Below are positions 21,201 to 33,254 of a stretch of 64,000 nt of DNA, one piece after another. Origin of the DNA: Ustilago trichophora (lineage: Eukaryota; Basidiomycota; Ustilaginomycetes; Ustilaginales; Ustilaginaceae); assembly GCA_900323505.1 (NCBI GenBank), contig OOIN01000005.1, positions 1,488,001-1,552,000 of the forward strand. Direction: 5' to 3'. The number at the start of each line of letters is the position of its first letter. The stretch's first letter is position 1. The translations under genes and the position numbers were made by a program. A model generated the notes under the pieces. The model was given only the letters and a program-made list of their open reading frames with translations, made no database searches and was not told where the DNA came from.

Positions 21201-22565
21201 GATTGGTGGCCACAAGTGATTCAATCGCGTGATGTGATCAAAAGATGGCTCACTCTCCTGAAGCATTTCTTGGCTCGGCGTGGTCGCAACACGTTCTTTC
21301 CCACGCCTATCATCTTTCGCGATGACTCGCTGTGAAATCCAGTGTCAATCACCTTATTGTCAGTAAATCGTATTGATCGCGAGCCTATCGCTGATGTTCC
21401 CACGCTCCCCATTGCCTAGGGCAGGCCAGAGCGCGGGACCACAGGAGCGCCTTGCATCTCTATGATCACGTTCAAGGCCCCTGCGCGCTCGGATGTCCCG
21501 ATTTGAAGCCGCAACTCGATTGCTAGCGTGATGTGATCAGCTCATGTACTCTTTGCTGAAGTTGAAAGCCTCATGATATCTACTCTTTCTCATCCCACCT
21601 TTGTCGTATCCAAGCTCCAACAGCAACAACAGCAACAACAGATAGCCCAAAGTGATGAGCCCACCTCACCTTAACCACCGTCTTGGATGCTTGGAATCGC
21701 GATTGGCTAGTCGGAGCAGCGGCTGCATCTTCGACCAATGCTATGAGCTCGGACGATATTCGGACGTTTATCTACTGCTCACACCGGTCGAAGAATATGC
21801 ACAGTCCGGCGATATTATTTTTCGCAGGGAGAGCAGCACCCTTCCACCTCAGCGACGCCGGCCAATGGCTCGTGAAACAGCGACGCACAGTAGCATGCAT
21901 TCATGCGATTGGACAAGCATCTTGCAAACATCAGAGCGCGCACTCACGTGTATGTTTGTACAGGTCGTGCCCCCTAAAATTCCATGTGTCAGGCTCCGTC
22001 ATCAAGACTTTACCCTTCGAAAGACCTTTGAGAGCCAAAGAAAAAAAGTATCCGAAAAGCCGGGCCCAGTTTCTGCAACTTTGCGAGAATCGGCTGCTGG
22101 TCAGGCCGCTGAAACATACACAAATACGGACGACGCCCAAATCGGGAAGACATGCTCGCAAGTCAACAAGTTAAGGAATCGGCACCCTCGATCGGCAGGA
22201 ACCATGGTCGCAAACATCTTGTGTAACGGTCTTGCCTCGTGTGGCGGTGTGATCTCAGCAGGATTTCGTCAGATGCCAAATATCGTACCACGTGGCTCAG
22301 AGCGTTTACAGCTGCAGGCGCGTGAAAGCTGAATTTACTTGGCCGACAGAGAAACGCTCGATGTAACAAACCCGAAAGAAATTATCGGGATTCATCGCTA
22401 CATCGGCAGATCCCCCGGCCTCCACACCAAAGGGACAGAGAAGCGGCATTTGCTGGCTACATAGCCGTCGACGGGTTGCCTCCTCTTCATCTTGTTCATC
22501 ATCAATACAAGGCATCGTTATCCATTTACATCACAGCTAACCACGATACTGCTACAATAGCAAAG
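18252..22565. other. Gene-poor region of 4.3 kb
   Basis: No supportable gene. The part up to about 19000 holds A-rich tracts (around 18722-18755) and is likely promoter of the acyltransferase. A CAACAG-type microsatellite lies near 21618-21641. Reading frames up to 226 codons exist but have random-looking composition. A small multi-exon gene could be missed by eye. Confidence 0.5.
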
Positions 22566-23472
22566 ATGACCAAGCCAGAGCTTCTTGTTCAAGTGGTAAC
22601 TGACGTCATCTGTCCGTGGTGTTTTGTCGGCTCTCGTCGATTCAAAGCCTTCCTCGAATCCGATGACTACAAGACGCAGATCGCACCTCACGTCAACATT
22701 GTCCTCAAGATCGAGCCCTATATCCTCGACCCACGACTACCCGCGTCGACATACCAGACGCCCTCCAAGCACTACGATGCGCTCGAGACCACACCATATG
22801 AGAAGAACGCGCCACCGACAAAACGGTTTTACTACGGCTCCAAGTTCGGTGGCAACTTGGATGCGTTTGATGCAAAGATCTCTACCGCGGCGCAGGAAGT
22901 GGGCATGCCAGCCTTTGACTGGACAAGTGAAGGCAAAGTCGGAGCTACGTGGAATGCGCATCGACTCGTGCTCATGGCGAGTCAGATGGATGAACAACGT
23001 GGTGATATGGCAAAGGACGATCCTTCGGCGTGTTTGCAGACGCTCCAGGTAAAGCTTATGGATCGTTTTTATCAAGATTTCCACGCAAATAGCAAAGACA
23101 TGTCAGACAATGCATATCTTGCCGGCGTAGCGAAGGAGCTCGGGCTGTTCGACTCGGAAGAGGCAGCAAAGAACTGGCTCGAGTCAGACGATCTCGAATA
23201 CGAGCTAGGTAACAAGCTGCAACAAGCTGACATGAATGGAGTGAGAAGCATTCCTTTCTACATTGTCAATGTGAGTGCCAGCGGATTCAGTTTTGCAACG
23301 AATATCGTTGCAAGCGTTGCGAGGTCTACAAGCCCCTGAATACTGACACTGACCCTGGTTCTTATATCCGGCTTCGCTACGCAAGGACGGTGCGGATCAC
23401 ATGAGCGAGACAGGCTCCCACGAGTCCTTCCTCAAGATGATGCAGATGGCTGTTGCGCCTTACGTCCGATGA
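22566..23472 (+). CDS. DsbA-family (FrnE-like) thiol oxidoreductase
   Basis: A two-exon gene giving a 263-residue protein. The N-terminus VTDVICPWCFVGSRRF contains the thioredoxin-like CPWC active site (C16, C19), as in FrnE/2-hydroxychromene-2-carboxylate isomerase relatives. The cis-proline region RSIPFYIVN lies at the end of exon 1. Exon 1 is 22566-23270; a donor GTGAGT starts the 115-base intron 23271-23385, which has a TACTGAC branch-like site at 23341. Exon 2 (23386-23472) adds 28 residues and a stop in phase. Without splicing, the frame ends at 23339 after an unrelated tail. The chosen ATG directly precedes the first beta strand; upstream in-frame codons are not ATG. Likely a cytosolic disulfide exchange or glutathione-linked enzyme; the substrate is unknown. 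Confidence 0.85.
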
Positions 23473-24110
23473 CGTGACTGTGTTTACATCGACTTTACAT
23501 CTCCAGTCTGCCCTGTTTCTCCTGTACTTCAGCACATTGTGTTCCCCGTCTCTTTGCTTTCACAGCTGTAGGCTACGGGTGAAATACAATCGCATTGTTC
23601 TGTGAGCGCTTTTCCAAGGGCTAGACTGAGAACAAGACGAAGATGAGAAAAGTGTCAAAGGGAAAGGTTTTGCCTCTTCCCCGCATTTCCGAGTTACCAC
23701 CTGTGGGAACCACATCTGTCTCAGCGGAAAAAAAAAAGAAAGAAAAAAGGGCACAGCAGCGTGAAGTGTTGCGCAGCCGTGCTTCCATTTTCACAGTGCA
23801 AATTAGTGCAGAGCGGGAACGAGACTGCAGCGAAGCACGGCACCACAGAACGCGGCACAGCGCAGCGCAGCGCAGTCAGTGCTTGGACCCTGACATTCCA
23901 AAAAGTGCCTCTTTCACGCTTGACCATGTACATCGCTCCTGCTGACCGTCGACTGACTCACTCCTTTGAAGGCTTGGATCCGGATCGTACTTCCCTTTCA
24001 CCACCATCTCGCATCGAGCCAACTTCTGCTACATCTCTCAAGCACCATTTGCTCTTCGATATTGCAAAAACATCCCTTCGATTCCCCTCACACCCTCCGA
24101 GCAGCCAAGA
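23473..24110. other. Intergenic region before the SDR gene
   Basis: 638 bases between two plus-strand genes. A short A/G-rich tract occurs near 23730-23760 and a GCGCA direct repeat near 23858-23875. The final 150 bases are pyrimidine-rich leader. No RNA gene was seen. Confidence 0.5.
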
Positions 24111-25298
24111 ATGACTTCCTCTGTTCCCTCGGTCTACGACACGCATTGTGATGGTGCAGGCCTGCTCCCCGCAACCTCACCCTGGTCCTCGCGCTACTGT
24201 ACCCTACGCAAGTATACCAGCGATGTATACGCCACCCTCGCCTTCCCCTCGCCGAAAACCGATCCGGACTACGACTGCACCGGCAAGACTGTCATCGTCT
24301 CCGGTAGCAACTCTGGTATCGGCAAAGAGGCAGCCATCTATTTCGCTTCCGCTGGGGCAACCGTCATCATGGCCTGCCGAATGACGGCTGCGCACGAACA
24401 GCATCCTGAGGAAGCACGAAAGGAAATCGTCGCTCTCTCAGGAGCTAAAGATTCTGCTGTCGAATTGTGGGAGATCGACTGTTCGTCGCTCGCCAACGTT
24501 GAGCGCTTTGGCCGCAAGTGGCGAGACTCTGGCCGAACTTGTGACATCTTGGTCAACAATGCTGGTCTTGCAGCCGGGAAGCGAATCATCACTGAGGAAG
24601 GCTTTGAGCTGACCCACGTTGTCAACTTCCTCTCACACACTTTGCTCACTTTTTACCTCCTCCCCTCGCTCGCCCGATCCTCCGCACCAAGGATCATCAA
24701 CACCTGCTCTATCTTCCACAATGGTGGAATACTCGATTTTGCCAACATGGATAACGAGAAGCACACTCCTCTCGGTCTCGGCTGCGTCAACGCATACTGT
24801 GACTCCAAACTCTGGTTCCTTATGTGGTCCGTCGAGCTTCAGGAGCGTCTTAGTCGAAGCGAAGATTACAAGCATGTCATCGTTCACGGGATCCACCCCG
24901 GGTTCGTAGGAAGTAATGTCTGGAATAATCCCCATACCAGGGTTCCAGCCTTTGTTAAGCAGATCCTCCTCGCCGGGATCAACAAGTTGAGCGTCGACAA
25001 CAAGCAAGGTAGCTACGCCATCGTTTACGCCGCTCTGGATCCAGCTCTGGGCCTGCCCAAACAGCTGACCAAGGGTGGAAAGACCAAAGTGGAGAAAGGC
25101 GAGAGCGCAAAATGGGGTGGAAAGTTTATCAACCGTAACAAGGTCGATATCAGACGTCCAGAAGTGGATGATGTACTGGCAAGGAGTAGATTGTGGCAGA
25201 GAGTCTTGGAGGATGTCAATGCAGTTAAGAGGGGTGTTGCTGGCGATCTGCCAGGTCACTTGGAGAGCGTCAAAGCGTTCGGAAGGGAGACAAAGTGA
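24111..25298 (+). CDS. Short-chain dehydrogenase/reductase, retinol-dehydrogenase-like
   Basis: A 395-residue NAD(P)-dependent oxidoreductase. The Rossmann motif GSNSGIG spans residues 65-71, followed by the arginine of IMACR. NNAG and the catalytic Y-C-D-S-K (YxxxK) are present, then the HPGFVGSN block after the active site. The first 55 residues form an N-terminal extension with no clear signal or anchor. The layout resembles the retinol dehydrogenase/WW-domain oxidoreductase branch of the SDR family, which acts on lipophilic alcohols or ketones, but the substrate is unknown. The ATG at 24111 follows a pyrimidine-rich leader; no intron is needed. The gene converges with the Zn2Cys6 regulator downstream. 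Confidence 0.88.
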   Translation: MTSSVPSVYDTHCDGAGLLPATSPWSSRYCTLRKYTSDVYATLAFPSPKTDPDYDCTGKTVIVSGSNSGIGKEAAIYFASAGATVIMACRMTAAHEQHPEEARKEIVALSGAKDSAVELWEIDCSSLANVERFGRKWRDSGRTCDILVNNAGLAAGKRIITEEGFELTHVVNFLSHTLLTFYLLPSLARSSAPRIINTCSIFHNGGILDFANMDNEKHTPLGLGCVNAYCDSKLWFLMWSVELQERLSRSEDYKHVIVHGIHPGFVGSNVWNNPHTRVPAFVKQILLAGINKLSVDNKQGSYAIVYAALDPALGLPKQLTKGGKTKVEKGESAKWGGKFINRNKVDIRRPEVDDVLARSRLWQRVLEDVNAVKRGVAGDLPGHLESVKAFGRETK

Positions 25299-25648
25299 AA
25301 TTGTTTTCCGTCCTGTTTGCACGTCGTACATGAAAATCACGCCTCAGTCGTGCACGCTTGAAATGCAGCCCTCTTGTCCAGATGACTTGTCACACGTCTG
25401 TGTTTTCACAACCCAATAAAAGTTGCGGTGTGAGCAATAAGATTACAAGAGTCGGTACAGTACAAATACGGGTCACTCCAGCGCATGGCTGGGCAAAACT
25501 TGTCTGTGTGTGCGAGGCAAAGCATTAGCACGCTGTAATGTTTGATGTTTATTTGTCGATAGCTGGGACGCCTTGTGATGTCTATGTATGATGTCTATAG
25601 GTGAACAATCCAAGCTGCCATCTAACATGACGACGAATGTGCGAAAGT
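25299..25648. other. Convergent 3' region
   Basis: 350 bases between the stop codons of the SDR gene and the minus-strand regulator. It contains one GTACAGTAC palindrome and no gene. Confidence 0.55.
25455..25463. repeat. GTACAGTAC element
   Basis: A single copy of the recurrent 9-mer, between two convergent genes. Confidence 0.65.
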
Positions 25649-28414
25649 TTAGGAGATGTAAGGGCTTCCAAAGAACGTGACGCTTTCCCTCCAGGTTTCG
25701 GCGTCTTCGCTCCAGACTCTCTCGATGACGTCGGAGGCGGTTGCGGGACCAGAGGTGCCTTTCCACTGAGCTCGACGGACAAAGGCTCTCACTTGATCAC
25801 GTTCGGGAGTGTCTTGTACGTAAGAGCCGAGGACGATGGCTGGCCACATGAGACCCTGTTCGAGCTTCTCTGGGACTGCGGCGAGCAGGGAGATGCTGCG
25901 GGAGATCAAATCGCGGACGGCCAGGCTGGTAGGCGCTCGGTTGAAAACGGTAACATAGACATCGACGAGAAGCGCGTTACGGAAGAGGTGATTAGCCAGT
26001 CGGAGACGGTTCACTTGCTGTTCGCCAGCAGACGAGGTAAGGAAGAGGTTGCCTGATTGGAATGCTTTCGTGATGGCGGCATTGGGCTGGTCATCGGTAC
26101 TTTTGGAAGAAGGGGGTGGCATGTTCTGTCCTTCCTTTGGCGTCTGTGCATTGGCGTTGCCATTCGATTTGGATCTGCCGTTGACGCTGTCCAAAACTTG
26201 CAGTTGTTCCGCTTCCGTGAGGATGCGAGCGGATCCCTTCCAGAACGTTCCCGCTTCCAGATCGCGAATGAGTAGACCAAGCTCCTCTCGAAGCGCAAGA
26301 CTGTCCAGCGCTGCAGTGCCATCCTCGGCCTCGCTGCGGCTGCTCTTGCGATTGCCGTAGGCGACGGCTTCAGCTCGCTTGAACTTGCGCATGGTATCCA
26401 GCGTTTCGACGAGAAGCTCGAGCGTAACCATCGAGATGCTATACGTGGTCTCGGCTACACTGCCGCGCGTTTGGTCAAAGATGGCAGCGTCCGACTCGCT
26501 CCAGTTGTATGGCAGGAGTCGGCGCAATCGAGCTGGGTTGTAGTCCCAGTCGGTGACGGCGGTATACTGCGACAGATAGCACTCGTACAATCCGACCACA
26601 GTGCCAAGGAAGAGAAGGCCTTCGTAGTTGGACAGATTCTCGGGCGGAAAAATGGGCGGGTCTTCGGCTGTTCCGACGATGGGCTCGCCAGTGACCGAGG
26701 GAAAGAGTCGATGCGAAGAGATATGCTCAACAGCATCGGCGAGGAACTGCTCACACTGGTTGAAGTACGAGGGCAGCATGAGCGACTTGCCAACAGAGCT
26801 GCAGGCAAGGATGAGCAACATCATAGCAGCTGCATTGCTTCCGGCTGGTAACTCATCGCCTCCGCTGCTCGTGTTAGAATCAATGACCGAGAATCGTCGT
26901 CGTCGGCTGGGCTGCTGCTGCGTCTGTAGAGCCTTGATGGCAGCCAGGTGATGCCGGTTAGCCAGTTCCAAGAGCGGAGCCACTGTGCCCTTCGAAACCG
27001 CGCTGGAGTTGTCCTGCTGGTGGTTGGCGGAACGTGTTGGCTGCCCTGGTGAACGAGATCCATCTTGATCCGCATTGACGTTGGAAATCGAGTCGCTGCC
27101 TTGGCGCGAGGCAAAGTTGGCCTGCTGAGTGGCGACCATGGCGGCAAGGGCATGTGCCATGGCCTGACCTTGGCTCATGCGGGCAATGCCTTGAAGCAGG
27201 CGCCAATAGGCCTTGACACCTTTGGTTTGCTGCGTTACGGTGCAAAGGGAAAGCGAGTAGAGATCGCCGATAAACTCTTCCGGGTCTGGTTCGGCAGAGG
27301 CATAGTCGAGGACGAGCTTGTGCCGAGGTTGCGAGGCGCTGGACGAGGGACGAGAGGACGGGCTCTGTGGTGCGTTGGGATGCGAGTCGAGTCCTGCAGA
27401 TGGTGCATGAGCAGGTGCAGGAGGGAAAGCTTGTTGAGCAGCCAAACGCGGGTCGGAACCGTTGATCTCTGCTGCCATTGGCACCTGTTGACGGCTGTGG
27501 GCAAAGACAGAACTGGCGTTGTTGGCGGGTGAAGTATCGGCAGATTGGCGTGCCAGGTTGGGCGAGGCGATGGAACGCTGTTGCGGTGGCGGTGAGACCG
27601 CATTGAAGGGGGGAAGCGACGCAGAAGCAGCCATCGGGACCGAGTGCGGCTGATGAGGAGAGATGGGAGGCAGCGTGTCGCGGCTCTTGCCCTTGCTGCT
27701 TGTCTGACTGTGGTTTGAAGGAATCCTTTGATGAGCATCGAAAGGCTGTCGTGCGCGAGCATCCTGATACGCCGGATTCGAAGATGTCGAAGAAGAGGAG
27801 GACGAGAAGTCGTCGTATCGCGTGCGTTTGTAGACATGCTGCTGCGAGGTGTGATCCCAGTCGGCTGCTGCACTCGCCGACAATGGTGGAGGAAAATGCT
27901 GCTGAGGCACCTGTGTCGGTACATTGCCATGCGAGGCAGAGTAGTATGGGTGGTGAGATGCAGACGATGCGGGTGGAGAGGGACGCTGAAGAGGGTGTGG
28001 CCGTTGCGAGTGGTAGTCTCGATGTTGCGGTGGCGGGGCAGTCGGAACTGAAGAGGATGCATATGGGTGATGATGGTACGAATGGTGCTGGCCGTGGCGG
28101 GAGAGATGTTGCGATGGATATCCCGAAGTAGACGAAGAGCGCGAGAGCATGGGTGCGGCGTGCATCGAGGACAAGCTGTTGGGGAAAGAAGCCGAGGAAG
28201 ACATGGAAGGCGAGACGTAGTCGCTGCCAGAAATGGAGGAGTTACCTTCATTGAGCGACTCGGAGCTGGCGTCTGGGTAGCGACAGCTTTCGCCAGCACG
28301 GATGCATCTCGTGCAGTGCGGACGAAGCTCGTCGCACTTTTTCTTCTTGGATCGACAGTTCCAGCATCCCGCCTTGGAGCGCCTGAAGAGTTGGCGTCGC
28401 GCTGAAGTGGTCAT
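25649..28414 (-). CDS. Zn(II)2Cys6 transcription factor
   Basis: A 921-residue regulator. A fungal binuclear zinc cluster lies at the N-terminus with cysteines at 17, 20, 27, 34, 37 and 44, in the spacing 2-6-6-2-6. About 330 residues of Ser/Pro/His/Gln-rich disordered sequence follow. A helical region then starts near LDYASAEPDPEEFIGDLYSLSL; it resembles the fungal-specific transcription factor domain of the second type (Fungal_trans_2-like) and continues to the end. The protein is expected to be nuclear and to bind CGG-type half-sites; targets are unknown. The ATG at 28414 immediately precedes the cluster. The upstream leader is unusually long and pyrimidine-rich on the coding strand, suggesting a long 5' UTR or strong CT-block promoter. 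Confidence 0.92.
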   Translation of the reverse strand: MTTSARRQLFRRSKAGCWNCRSKKKKCDELRPHCTRCIRAGESCRYPDASSESLNEGNSSISGSDYVSPSMSSSASFPNSLSSMHAAPMLSRSSSTSGYPSQHLSRHGQHHSYHHHPYASSSVPTAPPPQHRDYHSQRPHPLQRPSPPASSASHHPYYSASHGNVPTQVPQQHFPPPLSASAAADWDHTSQQHVYKRTRYDDFSSSSSSTSSNPAYQDARARQPFDAHQRIPSNHSQTSSKGKSRDTLPPISPHQPHSVPMAASASLPPFNAVSPPPQQRSIASPNLARQSADTSPANNASSVFAHSRQQVPMAAEINGSDPRLAAQQAFPPAPAHAPSAGLDSHPNAPQSPSSRPSSSASQPRHKLVLDYASAEPDPEEFIGDLYSLSLCTVTQQTKGVKAYWRLLQGIARMSQGQAMAHALAAMVATQQANFASRQGSDSISNVNADQDGSRSPGQPTRSANHQQDNSSAVSKGTVAPLLELANRHHLAAIKALQTQQQPSRRRRFSVIDSNTSSGGDELPAGSNAAAMMLLILACSSVGKSLMLPSYFNQCEQFLADAVEHISSHRLFPSVTGEPIVGTAEDPPIFPPENLSNYEGLLFLGTVVGLYECYLSQYTAVTDWDYNPARLRRLLPYNWSESDAAIFDQTRGSVAETTYSISMVTLELLVETLDTMRKFKRAEAVAYGNRKSSRSEAEDGTAALDSLALREELGLLIRDLEAGTFWKGSARILTEAEQLQVLDSVNGRSKSNGNANAQTPKEGQNMPPPSSKSTDDQPNAAITKAFQSGNLFLTSSAGEQQVNRLRLANHLFRNALLVDVYVTVFNRAPTSLAVRDLISRSISLLAAVPEKLEQGLMWPAIVLGSYVQDTPERDQVRAFVRRAQWKGTSGPATASDVIERVWSEDAETWRESVTFFGSPYIS

Positions 28415-31400
28415 GCGGACAGAGGAGGGGGCGCCTGCCGCGACCCTGGCGAGTACTTGAAGCGAAATTAGGGGCGGCAGCGCTCAGGCAACGCCACGCC
28501 CGAGGGGGAAGGGAGAGAGATATGGTCGAGAGGGGGCGGCTGTGTGCGGTCAGAAGATTTGCTTTGCTTTAATACGTAACGATGGCTGAGCAGTCTGTCA
28601 AGCGTATCGGGTTGATTTGCAGGGATGTATCGGAGATGTGCCAATAAGATGGTGAAGATGGAGCTGTTTGTGTGACGATCAACGATAGCAAAGATGCTAG
28701 AGATGAGTGGCGAAAAATGGTGAAGATGATGGTTGAGAGGATGGTCGAGGCAGGTGGGACTAGAAAGTGTAGACTAGAAAATGTGGAAGGAAGTGTGATG
28801 GAGGAGGAAGCATCGACGGCAATAGAATGAGGGCGAGAGCGAAAGGCTTGGTCTAGACGTTTTGCTCGCAATGGCCGGTCGAGTGAGACGTTTGGGAGCG
28901 TGAAGGTGCAGCAGGGCGGCGGCGGCGGCCAATGCAAAAATAGTGGAAAGAGACGGGCCGAGCAACAGTGAGCAGGATGAAGAGCAAGAAGAAGCAATTG
29001 AAGTTGAGCGGCAGACAGACCCTCGAGCGGGCGAGGTCTAGAGGCGCAAGTGAAGACGAGAGGAAGCAAGGGAGGGAGGATGGTAGGAAAAAGGCAAGAG
29101 GAAAAGATCAGGGAGGGGGAAAGAGAGAGAGAGACAGAGAGAGAGACGAGGAGGAGCAGGAAAGCAGGACAGGGGCGCGGAGTGAAGAAAGCGCAGCCGA
29201 GTGCAGAAGGACGCATAGAACGAAAAGCCGGGTTTGTTTGTGGCTGATCAAGCTTGCAAGCGAGGAGCAGCAGGCAGAAGGGAAAAAAAGGTCGGGTTTG
29301 TGCTGTGCTGGGTATTGCTTGGCTTAAGGAGGGCGGAGCAAGAGCAAGTTCAAGGCTGAGCTGTCTTGGAACGGCGAAAGCAAGGTACACTGACAAGACA
29401 GCTTGCGTCTCTCAATAATGAACCAATTGGCGAGCCATTTGGCAGCAAGACTAGCACGATGCAATTCTAGATGCAGGTAGAGGACAGAAAAGCACCGGAC
29501 GGCACCCAGGTGACTAACGAGGAGGAGCGACCAGAAAGGAGGGTTGGGTTAAGTGAAAGAGAGAGGCGAAACGAATGTTGCGGCGAGGAGAGGCCGAGCG
29601 GGACGACTCGAGCAATGACTCGAAACACAAACAGACACACACATGCACAAGCAAAAGTCTGGTCTCGCCTCGCCTTGTCTCTCGAGGGACAGAGGAATGG
29701 TACAGACAAGGCCAAGGGATTCAATGCGAACGACGTTGTGAGGGTGAGAAGGGGGCAGCAAATGAGTAAGGCAAACGAGGGAGCGCAAGGCGGGGGAAGA
29801 AAAAACTGAACAAAAAAAAAGGGACGGGAAGAAGGTCAAGGTCGAAGGCCGTTAGAGCAAGGCACATCAACAGTCACGCCCTGTAAGAAAGAAAGCAAAA
29901 AATAAATAGCGAGGGAAGGGGTCGGGAAGGGATCTTCGCTCGGCTATGAAATCTGGCTCAGTCCCATAGCCCAGAAGAGGGAGAGAGGGAGAGAGGGAGA
30001 GAAAATGAAAATGAAAAATAAAAAATAAAAAAGGCGGTAGGCGGGTACCCTATCGATTTAAGACATTTGATTGTTCTTACGGCGAAATTTTGTGCTTTGC
30101 GGTGATGCAGTGCTGCGCTCAGTTTAGCTAAAATCTGGAACAAGATCTCAGACACCCAAAGGGCGAAAAGGCGAATGGACGAACAGGGTGGGAATCGAAA
30201 ATTGTTTCTTTTTATTAGGATTTGTTTATGTCTCTAACCGGTCTAGTCAAGCGGTGCAGCGGCGGGCGGCGGCGGCGTGCAGAGCAGACCACGCCAAATC
30301 TGGCCCAAGGCAGCCATCCAGTCTGGATTTGGTCTCTGATTTGGTTCCGCAGCAGGGACTCGTTGCGAATTCTAACACCGCCTGTAGGCGCATCGTCATT
30401 TGCTGCTTCCACGTTGCTTGGACTTGAATTTCACTCCGAACCCCAGCTCATCTCATTCCTTCCATGCCACGCCATGCAGTGGCTCGCCCTCGATAGCCTT
30501 GCCTAGTCTCATCTTGCCCTTGGCATCTTAACTTTGCCGGCTCAACCATCTTGCCTGCGAGGTGAGCAATATAGCACTGTTGACGTCAGTTCCTAGCGTG
30601 AGCCAACATCTGTTCTGGTGCAAATTTAGCAGTTTGATGGATCCATCCAGAATATCTGGTTTCTAAAATTAAAAAGAATTCAGCCAGCCAGCGACAACCT
30701 CATCGAAGCAATGGTGCCGCGCTACGCAATGCCTTGAAATCGAGGCAGGTATTATGCGGACATGGTGCTAGATGAACACTTGTGCAGGGATTTGGGCCCG
30801 TTTGCTACTGTCACCCCCTTGCTGCCATTGTGTGAATGAAGCTGGATGGTGGGAACGATAGTGTGACAAGCAGAGCCGTCAGAGGCATCGTCATAATCCG
30901 TCATCGTCCTTTCCAAGTCCACGTTCTGTTCGGTGGGACAGTCTCGCCCAAAGTGAACTAGACCTTTGGCAGACCGCAACGCAGTCTTGTGGGTTATTTT
31001 TTTCTCTTGCTGCGGGAAGTGTGCAGCCTTGGCACTCACCACATTCAATTGCTCGAGTTTTGGCGTGCGTGGGGGAAAAGTGGAAGTGAAGAGGCCTCGG
31101 CGTCACTCTATTGTATCTCGAGAGTTGATGACAGCGGTCGTTGGCGGGGGCGGAACAGGCGGCGGGGCAATCAACCTCATAACCGACAGCGGCCATAGGC
31201 TGACCGTCCGGCACTATGCGCCAATCTCGTCGGGGTCCGTGTCATGCTCGATAATACAGAGTCGACGATCGACATGGCAACTGTCCGAGGTACGTTCAAA
31301 TTTACGAGCTTCTCGAAATGTCATGCCAAGGCAGTGGGCGACGGTGCAGATGTGATTGTGTGGCAGGCCTCTTTTCGTGGCTTAGAAGCGGCTTGGCCAA

Positions 31401-33203
31401 TGTGGCAGACGAACCGAGCGAAATAAGTGGTGGCGAAGCGCGGACTCCAGTCGGTCAACCGGTGACTTGGTCAAAGGCCAATCGGGCCGTGGGAGCGGCA
31501 AATCACCTCACGCTATTCGCAGTTTCTTGCGACAAAGTGGCACACCTCTGCAAGGTTGGAGAGGAGGACGAGACTCAACAAGGTCGGCGCATCCGAAACC
31601 GAAAGTAGAGGCTCGCAGAACAAGGACGGAAAGAAAAAAAAATAAAATAAAAAAGTGAAAAGAAAAGAACAGAAGAAAAAGGGTGCAAGCTTTCATGCGA
31701 ATTGTCTCTGGCTGTGGCTCAGTCTCGAGCAAGGAAAATTTCAATGTGATCACAACTGAGACACACCTTGATCTGGGTTGCCGCCGTGTGCGCCAAAGAC
31801 TCGACACAAGAGACCGGCTGAGCCGCTCACAACCGCCAATTCATATCTGGCCAGCTACACTATTCGTTCACCATGAGACTGGCTGTGGCTTTGCCTTGGC
31901 TCTGGCCACAATGTCGGCTCTTTGCCGCCTGGCCTGCTGTGTCCATTGTCTTGTCGTGCTTTTGATTCTATGAGATCCTGAGCGCACATTTTCTTCCGGC
32001 GTCCGTATCTCTGTTGAAGCAGGGTGAGCGCGGATGGGGCCCGATCAAAGATGTTCGGCATAAAGCTGTTGACGCTGATTGCCGCTTCTCGGCTTCAGGT
32101 CCATCTGATCGGAAAGATTGGCACGCCATTCGATGTCTTTCGGACGAGCTGATCCCCAAACACCCATCTACTGTACTCACACACACACAGACCACACGAC
32201 CTGCGCTGACACACCGACGAGCCCTCGTGAGAACCCCCGGAAGGCCAATCGTTGCAACGGAGCAGCTGAGCCCGGGGTTTGCACCTGCACAAGGTTGCTT
32301 GCAGCCTGCACTCATTCCTGATATCGGGGTCGGTTTAGACTTTGAATCGCAGCAGCTTTCGTTCGAGCTGGCGGTGGATGCATGCTCGATGCAGGCGATG
32401 CAGGCTATTATGCATTGATGAGCCATGCACCAAACCTATCGAAGCATGGAGCCGAGTCGAGTTTCCAACGTTCCATGGGAAACGCACATCCCACGGGCCA
32501 TCAGCTGCATCCCGCCCTGCTTCTGACCAATTCCTAGGGTGAATAACGTACCAAGCGAGAGAGTGTCCCCCAACGAAGCTCTTCTCACCGTGCACACGAG
32601 GCCGAGGGCAAGGCAATTTCGCGCGTCCAACAAGCAGACGGCCTTTCAAACCCCGCTGCGTTCTCGTCCTCAGCTCGTCATCCGTAGGAAATAGTCACAG
32701 CCAACACCGCTCGGCACAATGGAGAGTTATTAAGCACAACAAGTTGCAGCATCTTGATCATCAATTCAAAGCCAGAAACGTTGCAACCGCCGCCCGCTCT
32801 CGAGGTTCTTTCTTTCGCCGGGCTTTCCATCTGCGACATATCTCTCTCGCTCTCTCTTTCGATCAGAGCATCCAAGCAACCTATCGTGTTGTGGCGCTCG
32901 ACTAAAGGCCATTGCGGTATTCCTCCTTCCGCTGCTTCTCTGTGTACATCATTTTCTTTGAGGCACACGACAAGACAGCAGGCGAATGGGGCCAGCTTGT
33001 GTCACTCAAACGCAAAGTTGAGTCATACTTATCACCAGGGCTGGCCTCGAATTCCGCATGAGAAGACGCATTTCAACTCCGCTTGCCCGCCACCTGCCAC
33101 CGACACTACGCTCTTGGTTCCTGACTTGAAAGTCCGGTTGACCCTGGCCGAAAAAGCACACGTTGCATTGCTAGCACTACACCACTTTACAGGACGCGCT
33201 GGT

Positions 33204-33204
<1 letters not shown>

Positions 33205-33254
<50 letters not shown>
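33205..33254. repeat. Poly(T) tract, 50 bases
   Basis: An uninterrupted run of T, the longest homopolymer in the window. Assembled length may be inexact because long homopolymers are hard to sequence. Confidence 0.9.

Noticed and set aside
21652..22332. A 226-codon plus-strand frame in the gene-poor region
   Set aside because: Random-looking composition, no recognisable motif, and other frames are open over the same bases.
28569..29396. A 275-codon minus-strand frame rich in Ser, Leu, Pro and Phe
   Set aside because: It is the translation of a pyrimidine-rich leader; composition explains the open frame and no domain is present.
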